From NCBI GenBank assembly GCA_012514925.1, contig JAAYZI010000063.1, positions 1 through 9,873 on the forward strand: a stretch of DNA of 9,873 nt, written 5' to 3'. The DNA is from Deltaproteobacteria bacterium (GTDB lineage: Bacteria; Bdellovibrionota_C; UBA2361; JAAYZI01). The notes under the pieces are model-generated. The model had not been told where the DNA came from, did not search any database, and saw only the letters and a program-made list of their open reading frames with translations. Shown one piece after another: positions 1 through 6,378 of this stretch. The stretch's first letter is position 1; the number at the start of each line of letters is the position of its first letter. The translations under genes were made by a program, and so were the position numbers.

Positions 1-185
1 CTTATTTCTTGAGGAAGGGGTTTAGCGAGACCAACCGCTACGGATTCACTTACAATACCTTCAGAGTCCTCAGTCTCACGCTGAAATTTTAGCGATGGCT
101 TAACTCTATGTTGGATCGGAGCTGGAGCAGATCTCTTCTCTCCAGTGGCACTAGACGCCTTCCCTTTAGCCCTTTCAGCCGACAT
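1..185 (-). CDS. 5' part of an unidentified protein, running off the left edge
   Basis: An open frame starts at ATG 185-183 and runs out of the window with no stop (61 codons seen). A good Shine-Dalgarno (GAGGGAG, 192-198) sits 6 nt upstream, which supports the start. The visible N-terminus, beginning MSAERAKGKASSATGEKRS, is hydrophilic, rich in Ser, Ala, Lys and Arg, with no signal peptide or membrane segment in the first 61 residues. That suggests a disordered, basic cytoplasmic tail. It lies on the same strand as the wza-like gene and downstream of it. A polysaccharide chain-length or kinase protein, or another exopolysaccharide gene, is possible, but nothing in the 61 residues identifies the family. 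The 428-bp gap to the previous gene suggests its own promoter. Confidence concerns the gene being real, not its function. Confidence 0.6.
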   Translation of the reverse strand, partial: MSAERAKGKASSATGEKRSAPAPIQHRVKPSLKFQRETEDSEGIVSESVAVGLAKPLPQEI

Positions 186-191
186 AACCTT

Positions 192-198
192 CTCCCTC
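192..198 (-). promoter_or_regulatory. Ribosome binding site of the left-edge gene
   Basis: GAGGGAG on the minus strand, 6 nt before the ATG at 185. It is the main evidence that the left-edge open frame, of which only 185 bp are visible, is a real gene start. Confidence 0.55.
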
Positions 199-533
199 AA
201 TCAGAGGAGTAAAACCTAAAAAAGCACTATTTTCGAAGCGTTAAATACAGGGCAGCTACCCGCAGCGCTCCTGGCTCTCAATATCTTTATGGGACGTTGC
301 GGCTAATAGGTGCCCTAACCCGAACCTTTTAGGTTTTGCCACAAGAAAGCAAAGCCCCACTTTTACTTCCCCCCAGAGAAAACAAAGGTAGAGATAACTA
401 TGCGATATTATTAAATAAAATAAAGGTTTGCGGGTTTTCGTAACCTCTTACGCTTGGAATTGATTAAGAAATTGATCATGCAATTTTTGTTCTAAGCCTC
501 AGGGCGGCGGCGCGTCTTGGGCGGTAAAACTTC

Positions 534-551
534 ACTTTCTCCAGAGAAAGT
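534..551. terminator. Inverted repeat, possible weak terminator of the wza operon
   Basis: ACTTTCT-CCAG-AGAAAGT is a perfect 7-bp stem with a 4-nt loop, 63 bp past the stop codon of the wza-like gene. On the minus strand it is followed by GAAGTTTTACC, a poor U-tract, and the stem is AT-rich. It may be a weak rho-independent terminator, an operator-type palindrome or chance. The hairpin itself is certain; its role is a guess. Confidence 0.3.
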
Positions 552-613
552 AATGTTCATGTAAACGGTTACAGATTTTCTTACACGTTCGCAGCCCCGC
601 CCGATACCCTGGG

Positions 614-1759
614 CTAGTTAAGCGGCACACTGCCACCCACGCCGAAATTTAAGATCTTGGTGATACTTTCAAAGGTATCCTGCCTCAAGCGTCGGCCCGA
701 ATTAGAGGGTACGCGAATAATATCGCCATTTTTCAACCGCACATCACGATCTTCTCCCATGGCGATCTTTTCCAGATTAACCACCAACCTGGCCTTCCGG
801 TCGGCTGTACCGATATCACGGATAACCTCGACCTCATTAACATCTGCGCCGTATGTAATGCCGCCGGCCGCCGCCAGGGCATTTAGCAAAGTCATCTGGC
901 TACCGAGCGTGTATGAGCCCCGCTTCTCAACTTCTCCATCCACGGTGACTGAACCCGCGTCCGGCACAATCACCATATCCCCGCCTCTTACCGGAATCTC
1001 TAGTGGAATCCCGCCTCCTGTGCCAAGCACATTGTCAAGATAAAGCTGCACAGAGCTCTTCTCCAAAATGGGTTCATCAAAAGAGCCCATGGCCAACTGG
1101 GCGCGTGTCTCAACATCCCCCTCACCGCCCAAACCGGAGAACTCCGCCGGGATGAAATCCACCAGATTACCAGCCTTCTCCGTAACACCGCCGGCGCGGC
1201 TGATTAACTCCAACAAACTGTTGGCACCCTTACTAAGGGCGTAATTGCCCGGCTTTCGCACCGCTCCTAAAACCGCCACCCGCTGGCTGCCGTACTTACT
1301 TACGGTTACCACCACTTCCGGGTTCTTGACGTAGGTCGATAAACGCCTACGCAACTCAACTGCCAGCTCCGCCTCGGTCAACCCCTGCGCGCGCACCGCC
1401 CCTATTAATGGAAGAGCGATCAAACCGGCTTGATTTACGGGAGTTGTCAAATTGAGCTCTGCCACATCAAAAACATTCAGCTCGATATTATCTCCGGCGC
1501 CGATGCGATAACTCGCATCCCTCAAATCTCCACCGGCGCGGCTCTTTAGCAGCGCCAACAAACGCTTTTTCTGAATCTCTTCTTGCTCATAAAACAGCGC
1601 CTTCTCCTCTTCGATGGAGGGCAGCCGAATACCCTGGCTCTTAGCTTCGCTGATAACTTGAGAGCGGCTCTTGGTCATACTCTTACCGACACAGCCAGAG
1701 ATCGCCAACGCCAATCCCAACGCGCAAATCCAAAAAACACCAGCACCTCGATTAGTCAT
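614..1759 (-). CDS. Wza-type polysaccharide export outer-membrane lipoprotein
   Basis: Outer-membrane polysaccharide export protein (OPX family) that exports exopolysaccharide or capsule across the outer membrane. It is 381 aa. A signal peptide ends in a lipobox (AISGC, lipidated Cys23). A charged helical linker (about 48-75) leads to a Poly_export domain (about 82-155, YRIGAGDNIELNVF) and two SLBB domains (about 158-205, RVAVLGAVRKPGNYAL; about 269-315, VTVDGEVEKRGSYTL). A short C-terminal tail (about 360-381) may form the membrane-spanning helix seen in Wza; that role is inferred. The start ATG lies 3 nt after the stop of the upstream gene, with GGAG (1769-1772) 9 nt before it, so translation is probably coupled. 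No inner-membrane Wzc partner is visible. The gene at 1-185 is next downstream. The family assignment is firm; the polymer is unknown. Confidence 0.94.
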   Translation of the reverse strand: MTNRGAGVFWICALGLALAISGCVGKSMTKSRSQVISEAKSQGIRLPSIEEEKALFYEQEEIQKKRLLALLKSRAGGDLRDASYRIGAGDNIELNVFDVAELNLTTPVNQAGLIALPLIGAVRAQGLTEAELAVELRRRLSTYVKNPEVVVTVSKYGSQRVAVLGAVRKPGNYALSKGANSLLELISRAGGVTEKAGNLVDFIPAEFSGLGGEGDVETRAQLAMGSFDEPILEKSSVQLYLDNVLGTGGGIPLEIPVRGGDMVIVPDAGSVTVDGEVEKRGSYTLGSQMTLLNALAAAGGITYGADVNEVEVIRDIGTADRKARLVVNLEKIAMGEDRDVRLKNGDIIRVPSNSGRRLRQDTFESITKILNFGVGGSVPLN

Positions 1760-1762
1760 AGC

Positions 1763-2704
1763 TCACATCTCCGTTTTGAACTCTGAAACATTAAGGTTAG
1801 ACTTACAACCAAAGTGGAAGCTTTTGCGCCTCACCAAAGGACGCCCCTCGCACTCCATCAATGCCAAAGTCTCATCGCTCTCAGCTTTAGAGAATATCTC
1901 TGGCGAAGAGGTAAAAAAAGATGAGATTGTGCCCACCCGCAGCGCAGTAAGCCCTGCTTTTTCTTCCTCAAATCCCCTCAGTACGATCTCCTCCGGGCCT
2001 CTTCCTCCCTGTGAGCGGGCAACCGGCGTAAGCCGAAGCACAATTTGCCTACCAGCGTGGTAATCAATAATCTCATACCTCCCGGTTGCGACAACATTGG
2101 TGCGCCGCCCAAAATCCTCACCGAAAACACGGCCGGCCTGGCCATCTAGTATCGGACAACCACCTAGTTGCATTGGAAATTCCGGGTTGGAACGTGTTAA
2201 CTGCATATCAACCCCAAGCGAGATGCGATCAAAACCAGATCGGACCCGGCGGTATTCAACTTCTTTAACCCCTGTTAGAGCGCCTACCTTCTGGCAACGC
2301 TCCAACGAAAAGCTTAAGTCAGAGAGACCCACCTCACGACCGTTTGCAAATACCACCCCTGGCTTTAAACGAAAGGACCAACTGGAAGCATCTTGGTTGC
2401 TACGCACACTCTCACTTGACCCAAGACGATAAGGAGGATCGGCCGGACCCTCCGGATTATGTCGACGCATCAGCCCCTCGCCCACCGCCTGGCGCACCAA
2501 CCAAGCCGCCTCATGTTCAGAACCGAGCAGATCTAAGTCGTCAGGGAACCTCGATACCCCAAGCGTCACCTGCTCAGCTTGACTAATTGAAACAGCCGCG
2601 CCTCCAAAAAGCCAGACCCATATAACGCACACTAAAAACGTTCCACATCCGGCCGCGGCCCTGACAGAAATCGGTGCCAGTTTATGAAATATTGCGCTAG
2701 CCAT
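1763..2704 (-). CDS. Short family-5 solute-binding-like protein, possibly half-length
   Basis: Resembles the N-terminal part of ABC-transporter family-5 (Dpp/Opp-type) periplasmic binding proteins. From ATG 2704 it is 313 aa. A basic N-terminus and hydrophobic segment (about 16-43, ending SISQA) form a signal peptide or anchor. Then come WSFRLKPGVVFANGREVGLSDLSFSL-like residues (about 109-134), matching the family's 'F-x-L-(R/K)-x-G-V-x-F' block, and ATGRYEIIDYHAGRQIVL (about 207-223), matching the 'GTGPY' block. Family members are usually near 500-550 aa; this one ends about where the second lobe should begin, so it may not bind ligand normally. No permease or ATPase gene is nearby. The ATG overlaps the upstream stop by 8 bp (alternative ATG at 2710, longer frame to 2764), with no strong RBS, implying translational coupling. 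It is a diverged adaptor or a degraded gene. Confidence 0.75.
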   Translation of the reverse strand: MASAIFHKLAPISVRAAAGCGTFLVCVIWVWLFGGAAVSISQAEQVTLGVSRFPDDLDLLGSEHEAAWLVRQAVGEGLMRRHNPEGPADPPYRLGSSESVRSNQDASSWSFRLKPGVVFANGREVGLSDLSFSLERCQKVGALTGVKEVEYRRVRSGFDRISLGVDMQLTRSNPEFPMQLGGCPILDGQAGRVFGEDFGRRTNVVATGRYEIIDYHAGRQIVLRLTPVARSQGGRGPEEIVLRGFEEEKAGLTALRVGTISSFFTSSPEIFSKAESDETLALMECEGRPLVRRKSFHFGCKSNLNVSEFKTEM

Positions 2705-4040
2705 ACACATTAATAATCTGCGGCAAAGTGTTAACAAAACCTTGATTGCGCTGGGCCCCACCAAAGTGCACCTTCCAGTACTTAAAATAGCTGCCCTTAA
2801 TCTTTAGGGCCATCAAAACCCCACCGGCAAAACTAATTCTCTCCACCTCGATCCTCTCTCCCAATTCACGCCAACGCTCATTATCATCACTTACATAAAT
2901 TCTAAGGAACTGAGGCTCTAAAGCCTTAATATCTTGCAGCGCATGCAGCTCAATCATCTTTACGCGCCGACCTGGCGGCAGATAAAAACCCAGGGTCGTA
3001 TAGTAGCTGTCAAACGCTACCCGATCTTTACGCCCCCATCCGGCCAAGCAGGTTGAAGCCGGTCGGGTATCAGCCGCCCTCCAAGCCCGCGCCACGTCAA
3101 GCTTTCTAATCTTAGATCGCTCTTCAAAATAGCGCTGCCCCTCCTCACTGCCAATCTCCTCGAAATAAGTCGCCATCTCCGTATCAGCACGCTGCCCCAT
3201 CTCCGCATCGGCCGCGGTGGCCATAAGGCCGCTTAAATGCCGGAAAAAGATCTCAGGTGGAATCTCTCCTTGCCGGTAATCCTGCAGCCCCTTTTTCAGC
3301 GCCTTAACCTGCAGATCCTTAAAGCCACTTGCAAAAACAGAGAACCTCTCCGGATCCTTCGCCAAAAAAAGGGCGGCCCACTGGTTAACCTGTGGGAAGC
3401 GCGCCGGTACGACCGTCAGTAGATCACTCTCATTGTCGATCTGCTGACGGATATACTCTCTTTGCAACTCCGTAAGGTCCGTCGCTAACAATAATACCCT
3501 GCTAAACAGCTCCAGCGCGCGAGTTTTATTTCCGGCCCAAAGCGAGAGCAACGCCGCCCGGTACTGAAGTTCGGCGTCGGCTGGATGGCGAAGTAAGGCC
3601 GTTTCAGCTGCTTCCTCAAAGTTTCCGGAGGTAAGATCTTGAGAGCAGCTGACACCTGCTAAAATCTGACGCATATTCGCCCAATTCATCAGATACTGGG
3701 CGTCAAATGGACGCTGCTGCACGGCGCTCCCAAGCAAGCTCAGCGTCTTACAGTAGAAATCGATCTTTAGTTCGGGGGTTTTGGCCTGATCTCCGGCAGT
3801 TTTAAAGAGCCTAGCTGCCAAGATCTGCGTCTGAGGCAAAGCCGCCGGATCTTTGGCCGCAGCCAGAGCTTCTCTTAACATGCTCTCTCGGGACACCGCC
3901 CGCACTGCACCCGCGGAGAGATCTAAAGTCATAGCCTGCAGGCCGTCCCAGCCGCTTTGAGCACGAAGCTCAAACAGAGCCGATAGCACCCCTCCCAGAC
4001 ACACTACGACAGCAACAAACAGCACCAAACCCCTCAGCAT
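2697..4040 (-). CDS. Membrane-anchored helical (TPR-like) protein with C-terminal discoidin-like domain
   Basis: 447 aa, not assigned to a named family. Residues 1-22 are a hydrophobic signal anchor (MLRGLVLFVAVVVCLGGVLS), so the bulk is probably periplasmic. Residues about 90-200 are helical and TPR-like (a repeat pair around PFDAQYLMNWANMR and HPADAELQYRAALLSLWAGN). A long helical stretch follows to about 325. The C-terminal ~105 residues look like a beta-sandwich of the discoidin / F5-8C type: LRIYVSDDNERWRELGE, then a KYWKVHFGG strand and a final INVYG. Such folds commonly bind carbohydrate, which would suit a polysaccharide-export locus, but that role is inference. It follows lpxA by 39 bp and overlaps the next gene by 8 bp. 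The start ATG 4040 has a weak AGGTG just upstream. The gene is certain; the function is not. Confidence 0.8.
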   Translation of the reverse strand: MLRGLVLFVAVVVCLGGVLSALFELRAQSGWDGLQAMTLDLSAGAVRAVSRESMLREALAAAKDPAALPQTQILAARLFKTAGDQAKTPELKIDFYCKTLSLLGSAVQQRPFDAQYLMNWANMRQILAGVSCSQDLTSGNFEEAAETALLRHPADAELQYRAALLSLWAGNKTRALELFSRVLLLATDLTELQREYIRQQIDNESDLLTVVPARFPQVNQWAALFLAKDPERFSVFASGFKDLQVKALKKGLQDYRQGEIPPEIFFRHLSGLMATAADAEMGQRADTEMATYFEEIGSEEGQRYFEERSKIRKLDVARAWRAADTRPASTCLAGWGRKDRVAFDSYYTTLGFYLPPGRRVKMIELHALQDIKALEPQFLRIYVSDDNERWRELGERIEVERISFAGGVLMALKIKGSYFKYWKVHFGGAQRNQGFVNTLPQIINVYG

Positions 4041-4079
4041 GGCACCTACAAAATGTACAAATCCTACTTATCCTGAGCG

Positions 4080-4901
4080 CTATTCACTTTCTTCGCCGCT
4101 TCGCCTACGAGCCGGCATAATACCCCGCTCTGACGAGAGGAGGAAATCAAGAAAGAACTCGGCGGCAGCATGCCCCTGATATTGCGCTCTCGCCGCCATC
4201 ACCCTCTGCTTAAACAAGCCTTCACCGCAGAGAACCTGCCGGAAAAGCTTGCGCATTAACCCTAAATCCTCGGAGCTCCAACCCGCGCGCTGCAAACCGA
4301 TCTGATTAAGACCAACCAACTCGGCATGATCTCCCTGGGCGATACAGTACGGCGGTACATCCTTACCAACCATGGCCCCTGCCGCCAACATACCATAATC
4401 GCCCAGACGCACGAACTGATGAATGCCTGCCATTCCCCCAACCACTACGTGGTTGCCGACTTCAACATGCCCTGACAAACCAGCGCCATTGGCGAAGACA
4501 TTGTAGTTGCCGACCTTGCCATCATGCCCAACATGAGTACAAGCCATAAACAGGTTGTTGTTTCCGATACTGGTCAACATTCCCCCGCCCTCGGTGCCCG
4601 GCTGTAAGGTCACATACTCACGAATCTTATTACGATTACCGATTTCAAGGCGGCTAGGCTCGCCATGATACTTAAGGTCTTGAGGTACGGCTCCAACCGA
4701 AGCGAACTGAAAGATCTCGTTCTCATCTCCAATCTGAGTCCGGCCGGTGATAACCACGTGCGGCCCGATCCGGTTGCGGCAGCCAATCACCACTTCCGCA
4801 TCAATAATTGAATAGGCGCCAACGCTGGTTTCCGCGCCGATGCTTGCACCCTCCGCCACAATCGCCGTCGGGTGAATCTGGGCTGAAGGGTCTACTGCCA
4901 T
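4080..4901 (-). CDS. lpxA: UDP-N-acetylglucosamine O-acyltransferase LpxA
   Basis: First step of lipid A synthesis: transfers a 3-hydroxyacyl chain from ACP to UDP-GlcNAc in the cytoplasm. 273 aa from ATG 4901 (family about 255-275); GTG 4910 would add MIV, and neither start has a strong RBS. The N-terminal two thirds is a left-handed beta-helix with hexapeptide repeats (IHPTAIV, ASIGAE, SVGAYS); an LpxA-type helical C-terminal domain follows. Catalytic His126 (THVGHD), Lys77 (DLKY), His145 (LSGHVEVG), His161 (IHQFVRLG) and Arg205 (QRAG) line up with E. coli His125, Lys76, His144, His160 and Arg204. Two positions differ from E. coli: Gln100 replaces His99 (VTLQPGT), and the acyl-chain ruler residue Gly173 aligns with Ala174. 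It follows fabZ by 53 bp. A polysaccharide-export operon, not lpxB or lpxI, lies downstream. Confidence 0.96.
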   Translation of the reverse strand: MAVDPSAQIHPTAIVAEGASIGAETSVGAYSIIDAEVVIGCRNRIGPHVVITGRTQIGDENEIFQFASVGAVPQDLKYHGEPSRLEIGNRNKIREYVTLQPGTEGGGMLTSIGNNNLFMACTHVGHDGKVGNYNVFANGAGLSGHVEVGNHVVVGGMAGIHQFVRLGDYGMLAAGAMVGKDVPPYCIAQGDHAELVGLNQIGLQRAGWSSEDLGLMRKLFRQVLCGEGLFKQRVMAARAQYQGHAAAEFFLDFLLSSERGIMPARRRSGEESE

Positions 4902-4954
4902 AACAATCACACCAAAAATATACCACCTACGTCATCTAAGCATCCGGCACACTG

Positions 4955-5419
4955 CTACCGGGAGGAGTCTCCCAAAATAGCTGAATCAATAGCCGAAAGC
5001 TTGCCACATGCCACAATTTTTCCATCTACTTTGGCGGTAACTCGTACCACCTGCATAGGCTTACGCCGCCGGATAAACACGGCCTCGATCTCGAGCACAT
5101 CACCCGGGACCACCATTTTTTTCCACTTAAATTCATCCGCGCCGACCAATAAAACGGCCGAATCAGGACGATCCTCATCGGAAGCCTTGGCTAAAATAGC
5201 CGCAGCCTGAGCCATCGCCTCCATAATCAAAACACCCGGCATAACCGCGCGCTGCGGGAAGTGCCCCTCAAAAAAATGCTCATTAGCTGTAACATTTTTA
5301 ATGGCAACGACCCGGTCACCTTCGATAAATTTTATAACCTTATCTACCATCAAAAAAGGATAGCGATGCGGCAGCATTCGCTTAATCTGTTCAACGTCAA
5401 AGACAACCTCTTGCGGCAT
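4955..5419 (-). CDS. fabZ: 3-hydroxyacyl-ACP dehydratase FabZ
   Basis: Dehydrates 3-hydroxyacyl-ACP to trans-2-enoyl-ACP in type II fatty acid synthesis, competing with LpxA for the same acyl-ACP. 154 aa, normal for the family. A hot-dog fold is indicated by the N-terminal LPHRYPFLMVDKV block. The catalytic pair is His53 in FFEGHFP and Glu67 in PGVLIMEAMAQA, both intact. The ATG at 5419 is preceded by GAGGAG (5422-5427), only 2 nt away, which is tighter than usual; an AGAGG reading gives 4 nt. It lies 35 bp after skp and before lpxA, the classical order minus lpxD. Identification is secure. Confidence 0.97.
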   Translation of the reverse strand: MPQEVVFDVEQIKRMLPHRYPFLMVDKVIKFIEGDRVVAIKNVTANEHFFEGHFPQRAVMPGVLIMEAMAQAAAILAKASDEDRPDSAVLLVGADEFKWKKMVVPGDVLEIEAVFIRRRKPMQVVRVTAKVDGKIVACGKLSAIDSAILGDSSR

Positions 5420-5454
5420 AGCTCCTCTATATAAAATTATTGAACGGATACGAA

Positions 5455-5988
5455 TTAATTTTTATCTAGCATTTTTATAAGATCTTCAGTCAGATCGACG
5501 CGGCTGGAAGCGTACACTACAAACTGCTCGCCACGCTCCAACACAAAACGGCACTTGTGCTCCTGGTTCAGTTCCTTTAGAGCGCTGTTGGTCTGCTTCA
5601 TCACTTTAGCGACGGACTCGTTGTTCTTACGCAAAAATTCCTGGCGCATCTCAGCCAGAGCAACCCCTAACTCACGCTCCTTCCTTTGTAAAGTTAGAGT
5701 CCTGCTCTCCAAAGCCTCTGCGGAAAGAATCGCCGATTGTTTGCGAAGGTTTTCCCTAAGCTCCTCCGTCTCGGCTTTAAGCCCTTCAACACGACTCTTA
5801 CTCTTTTGCATGTCAGCCTCAAGGCTGCTGGTGGCGGCCTTGCCGATACGCGACCCCTCAACCACACGCTGCATACTAACAACGCAGACCTCTCCGAGGG
5901 GAAGAGTTTTACCTTGCGCCCAGCTCAAAACGGGCAGACACAAAAACGCCGCCGCCCAAACCACCAACATATTGAAATTCCTAAACAA
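5455..5988 (-). CDS. skp: Periplasmic outer-membrane-protein chaperone Skp/OmpH
   Basis: Periplasmic holdase that carries unfolded outer-membrane proteins to the BAM complex. 177 aa from the TTG at 5988, a normal family length. This start is preferred because GGAGGA (5995-6000) lies exactly 6 nt upstream and it gives the signal peptide a positive charge (MFRNFNMLVVW); ATG 5970 gives a shorter leader with no charge, and the frame open to 6126 has no RBS. The signal peptide ends near SWA-QG (about residue 24). A beta strand (VCVVSMQRVV) follows, then two long charged coiled-coil arms (about 50-140), then C-terminal strands (CRFVLERGEQFVVYA), the OmpH layout. It has Cys35 and Cys146, which E. 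coli Skp lacks, one in each edge of the body. Usually it directly follows bamA; here 1.9 kb of other DNA separates them. Confidence 0.9.
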   Translation of the reverse strand: MFRNFNMLVVWAAAFLCLPVLSWAQGKTLPLGEVCVVSMQRVVEGSRIGKAATSSLEADMQKSKSRVEGLKAETEELRENLRKQSAILSAEALESRTLTLQRKERELGVALAEMRQEFLRKNNESVAKVMKQTNSALKELNQEHKCRFVLERGEQFVVYASSRVDLTEDLIKMLDKN

Positions 5989-5994
5989 AGAACT

Positions 5995-6000
5995 TCCTCC
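5995..6000 (-). promoter_or_regulatory. Shine-Dalgarno that decides the TTG start of skp
   Basis: A perfect GGAGGA with 6-nt spacing to TTG 5988. The in-frame ATG 18 nt further in has only a weak AGGA. This moves the start well inside the longer open frame that begins at 6126. Confidence 0.7.
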
Positions 6001-6078
6001 AAGAGCAAATTGCACATCCACGCCCGAACCTAACACTTTCTTTAAGAAAAAGGTACCGCTAGAAGCAAATATAGAGAA

Positions 6079-6092
6079 CCCCCCGAAGGAGG
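6079..6092 (-). other. Diverged single copy of the UUCG hairpin
   Basis: The minus-strand RNA would read CCUCC-UUCG-GGGGG: a 5-bp stem with one G-U pair closed by a UUCG tetraloop. This is the same core as the tandem array 50-200 bp away, so it is probably an older relative. Its position inside the skp leader suggests an RNA-level effect, but no U-tract follows (GUUCUC), so a strong terminator is unlikely. Confidence 0.4.
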
Positions 6093-6143
6093 GAGGGAAA
6101 TCCCGAAAAACAACCGGATAATCCAAGGTGTTAAATCCCTCCT

Positions 6144-6288
6144 CTCATCCCCTCCCCCGAAGGGGGGCTCATCCCCTCCCCCGAAGGGGGGCTCCTCCCC
6201 TCCCCCGAAGGGGGGCTCATCCCCTCCCCCGAAGGGGGGCTCATCCCCTCCCCCGAAGGGGGGCTCCTCCCCCTCCCCCGAAGGGGGG
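6144..6288. repeat. Tandem 24-bp GC-rich hairpin repeat, six copies
   Basis: Six head-to-tail units at 6144, 6168, 6192, 6216, 6240 and 6264. Each is ctcat or ctcct, then a C/T block, then the palindromic core cccccgaagggggg. Units 1, 2, 4 and 5 are identical (ctcat); units 3 and 6 carry ctcct; unit 6 has one extra C (25 bp). The order is therefore A-A-B-A-A-B', as though a 72-bp triplet had been duplicated. On the minus strand each core can form a C-rich stem closed by a UUCG tetraloop, and the G-tracts could form quadruplexes. The array lies between the skp leader and the truncated TadG-like frame. Both spanning open frames are low-complexity and almost certainly untranslated. Confidence 0.95.
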
Positions 6289-6378
6289 CCTCACCCCGCT
6301 CCCATCCTGGGCTTAGACGAAAACCCAAACGCTTTCCGCAGTGCTATCCGTATTAATCCTGAAGCAAATATCCGCACG

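Larger units (their letters stand above)
186..613. other. 428-bp noncoding gap between the wza-like gene and the left-edge gene
   Basis: No convincing coding frame on either strand. Contents: a perfect inverted repeat at 534-551; an AT-rich tract at about 401-425 (TTTTATTTAATAATAT on the minus strand), which could be promoter or UP-element DNA; an AT-rich inverted repeat AAATTG-N6-CAATTT at about 469-486; and two small hairpins on the minus strand, AACCT-AAA-AGGTT near 322-336 and GGGT-AGCT-GCCC near 250-261. A promoter for the left-edge gene is expected here, but no hexamer pair close to the sigma-70 consensus was found, nor a sigma-54 site. The length allows a structured leader. I could not match it to a known riboswitch. 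Confidence 0.45.
5989..6143 (-). promoter_or_regulatory. Leader / likely promoter region of the skp-fabZ-lpxA operon
   Basis: Because bamA and skp are separated by an opposite-strand gene, the skp operon probably needs its own promoter, and this is the only space for one. The minus strand has an AT-rich patch, TCTATATTTGC (about 6066-6076), and a weak pair TTGCTT-17-TTAAAG, neither close to consensus. A diverged UUCG-loop hairpin lies at 6079-6092. The region contains no gene; an apparent upstream extension of skp here is unlikely to be translated. Confidence 0.35.

Noticed and set aside
300..360. Possible c-di-GMP (GEMM-like) riboswitch suggested by GGCAAAACC on the minus strand
   Set aside because: The GAAA tetraloop/receptor pair and the second GACGCAAAGCC half of the motif are absent; only a short hairpin AACCT-AAA-AGGTT is present.
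4960..4973. GGGAG-GAGT-CTCCC hairpin at the end of fabZ as a terminator
   Set aside because: It lies inside the coding sequence, has no following T-tract on the transcribed strand, and lpxA is closely spaced downstream.
5555..6121. Plus-strand open frame of 188 codons opposite skp
   Set aside because: It is the antisense shadow of skp, has no family resemblance, and runs into the leader region.
5989..6126. Upstream extension of skp to an apparent start at 6126
   Set aside because: It would bury the signal peptide behind about 45 residues and lacks an RBS, whereas TTG 5988 has GGAGGA at ideal spacing.
6144..6288. CRISPR array
   Set aside because: Units are contiguous 24-bp tandem repeats with no unique spacers, and no cas genes are nearby.
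6128..6328. Repetitive open frames across the hairpin array on both strands (PLPRRGAH-type and PPSGEGMS-type 8-residue repeats)
   Set aside because: They are a direct consequence of a 24-bp (8-codon) repeat without stops, have no RBS, and end at once outside the array.
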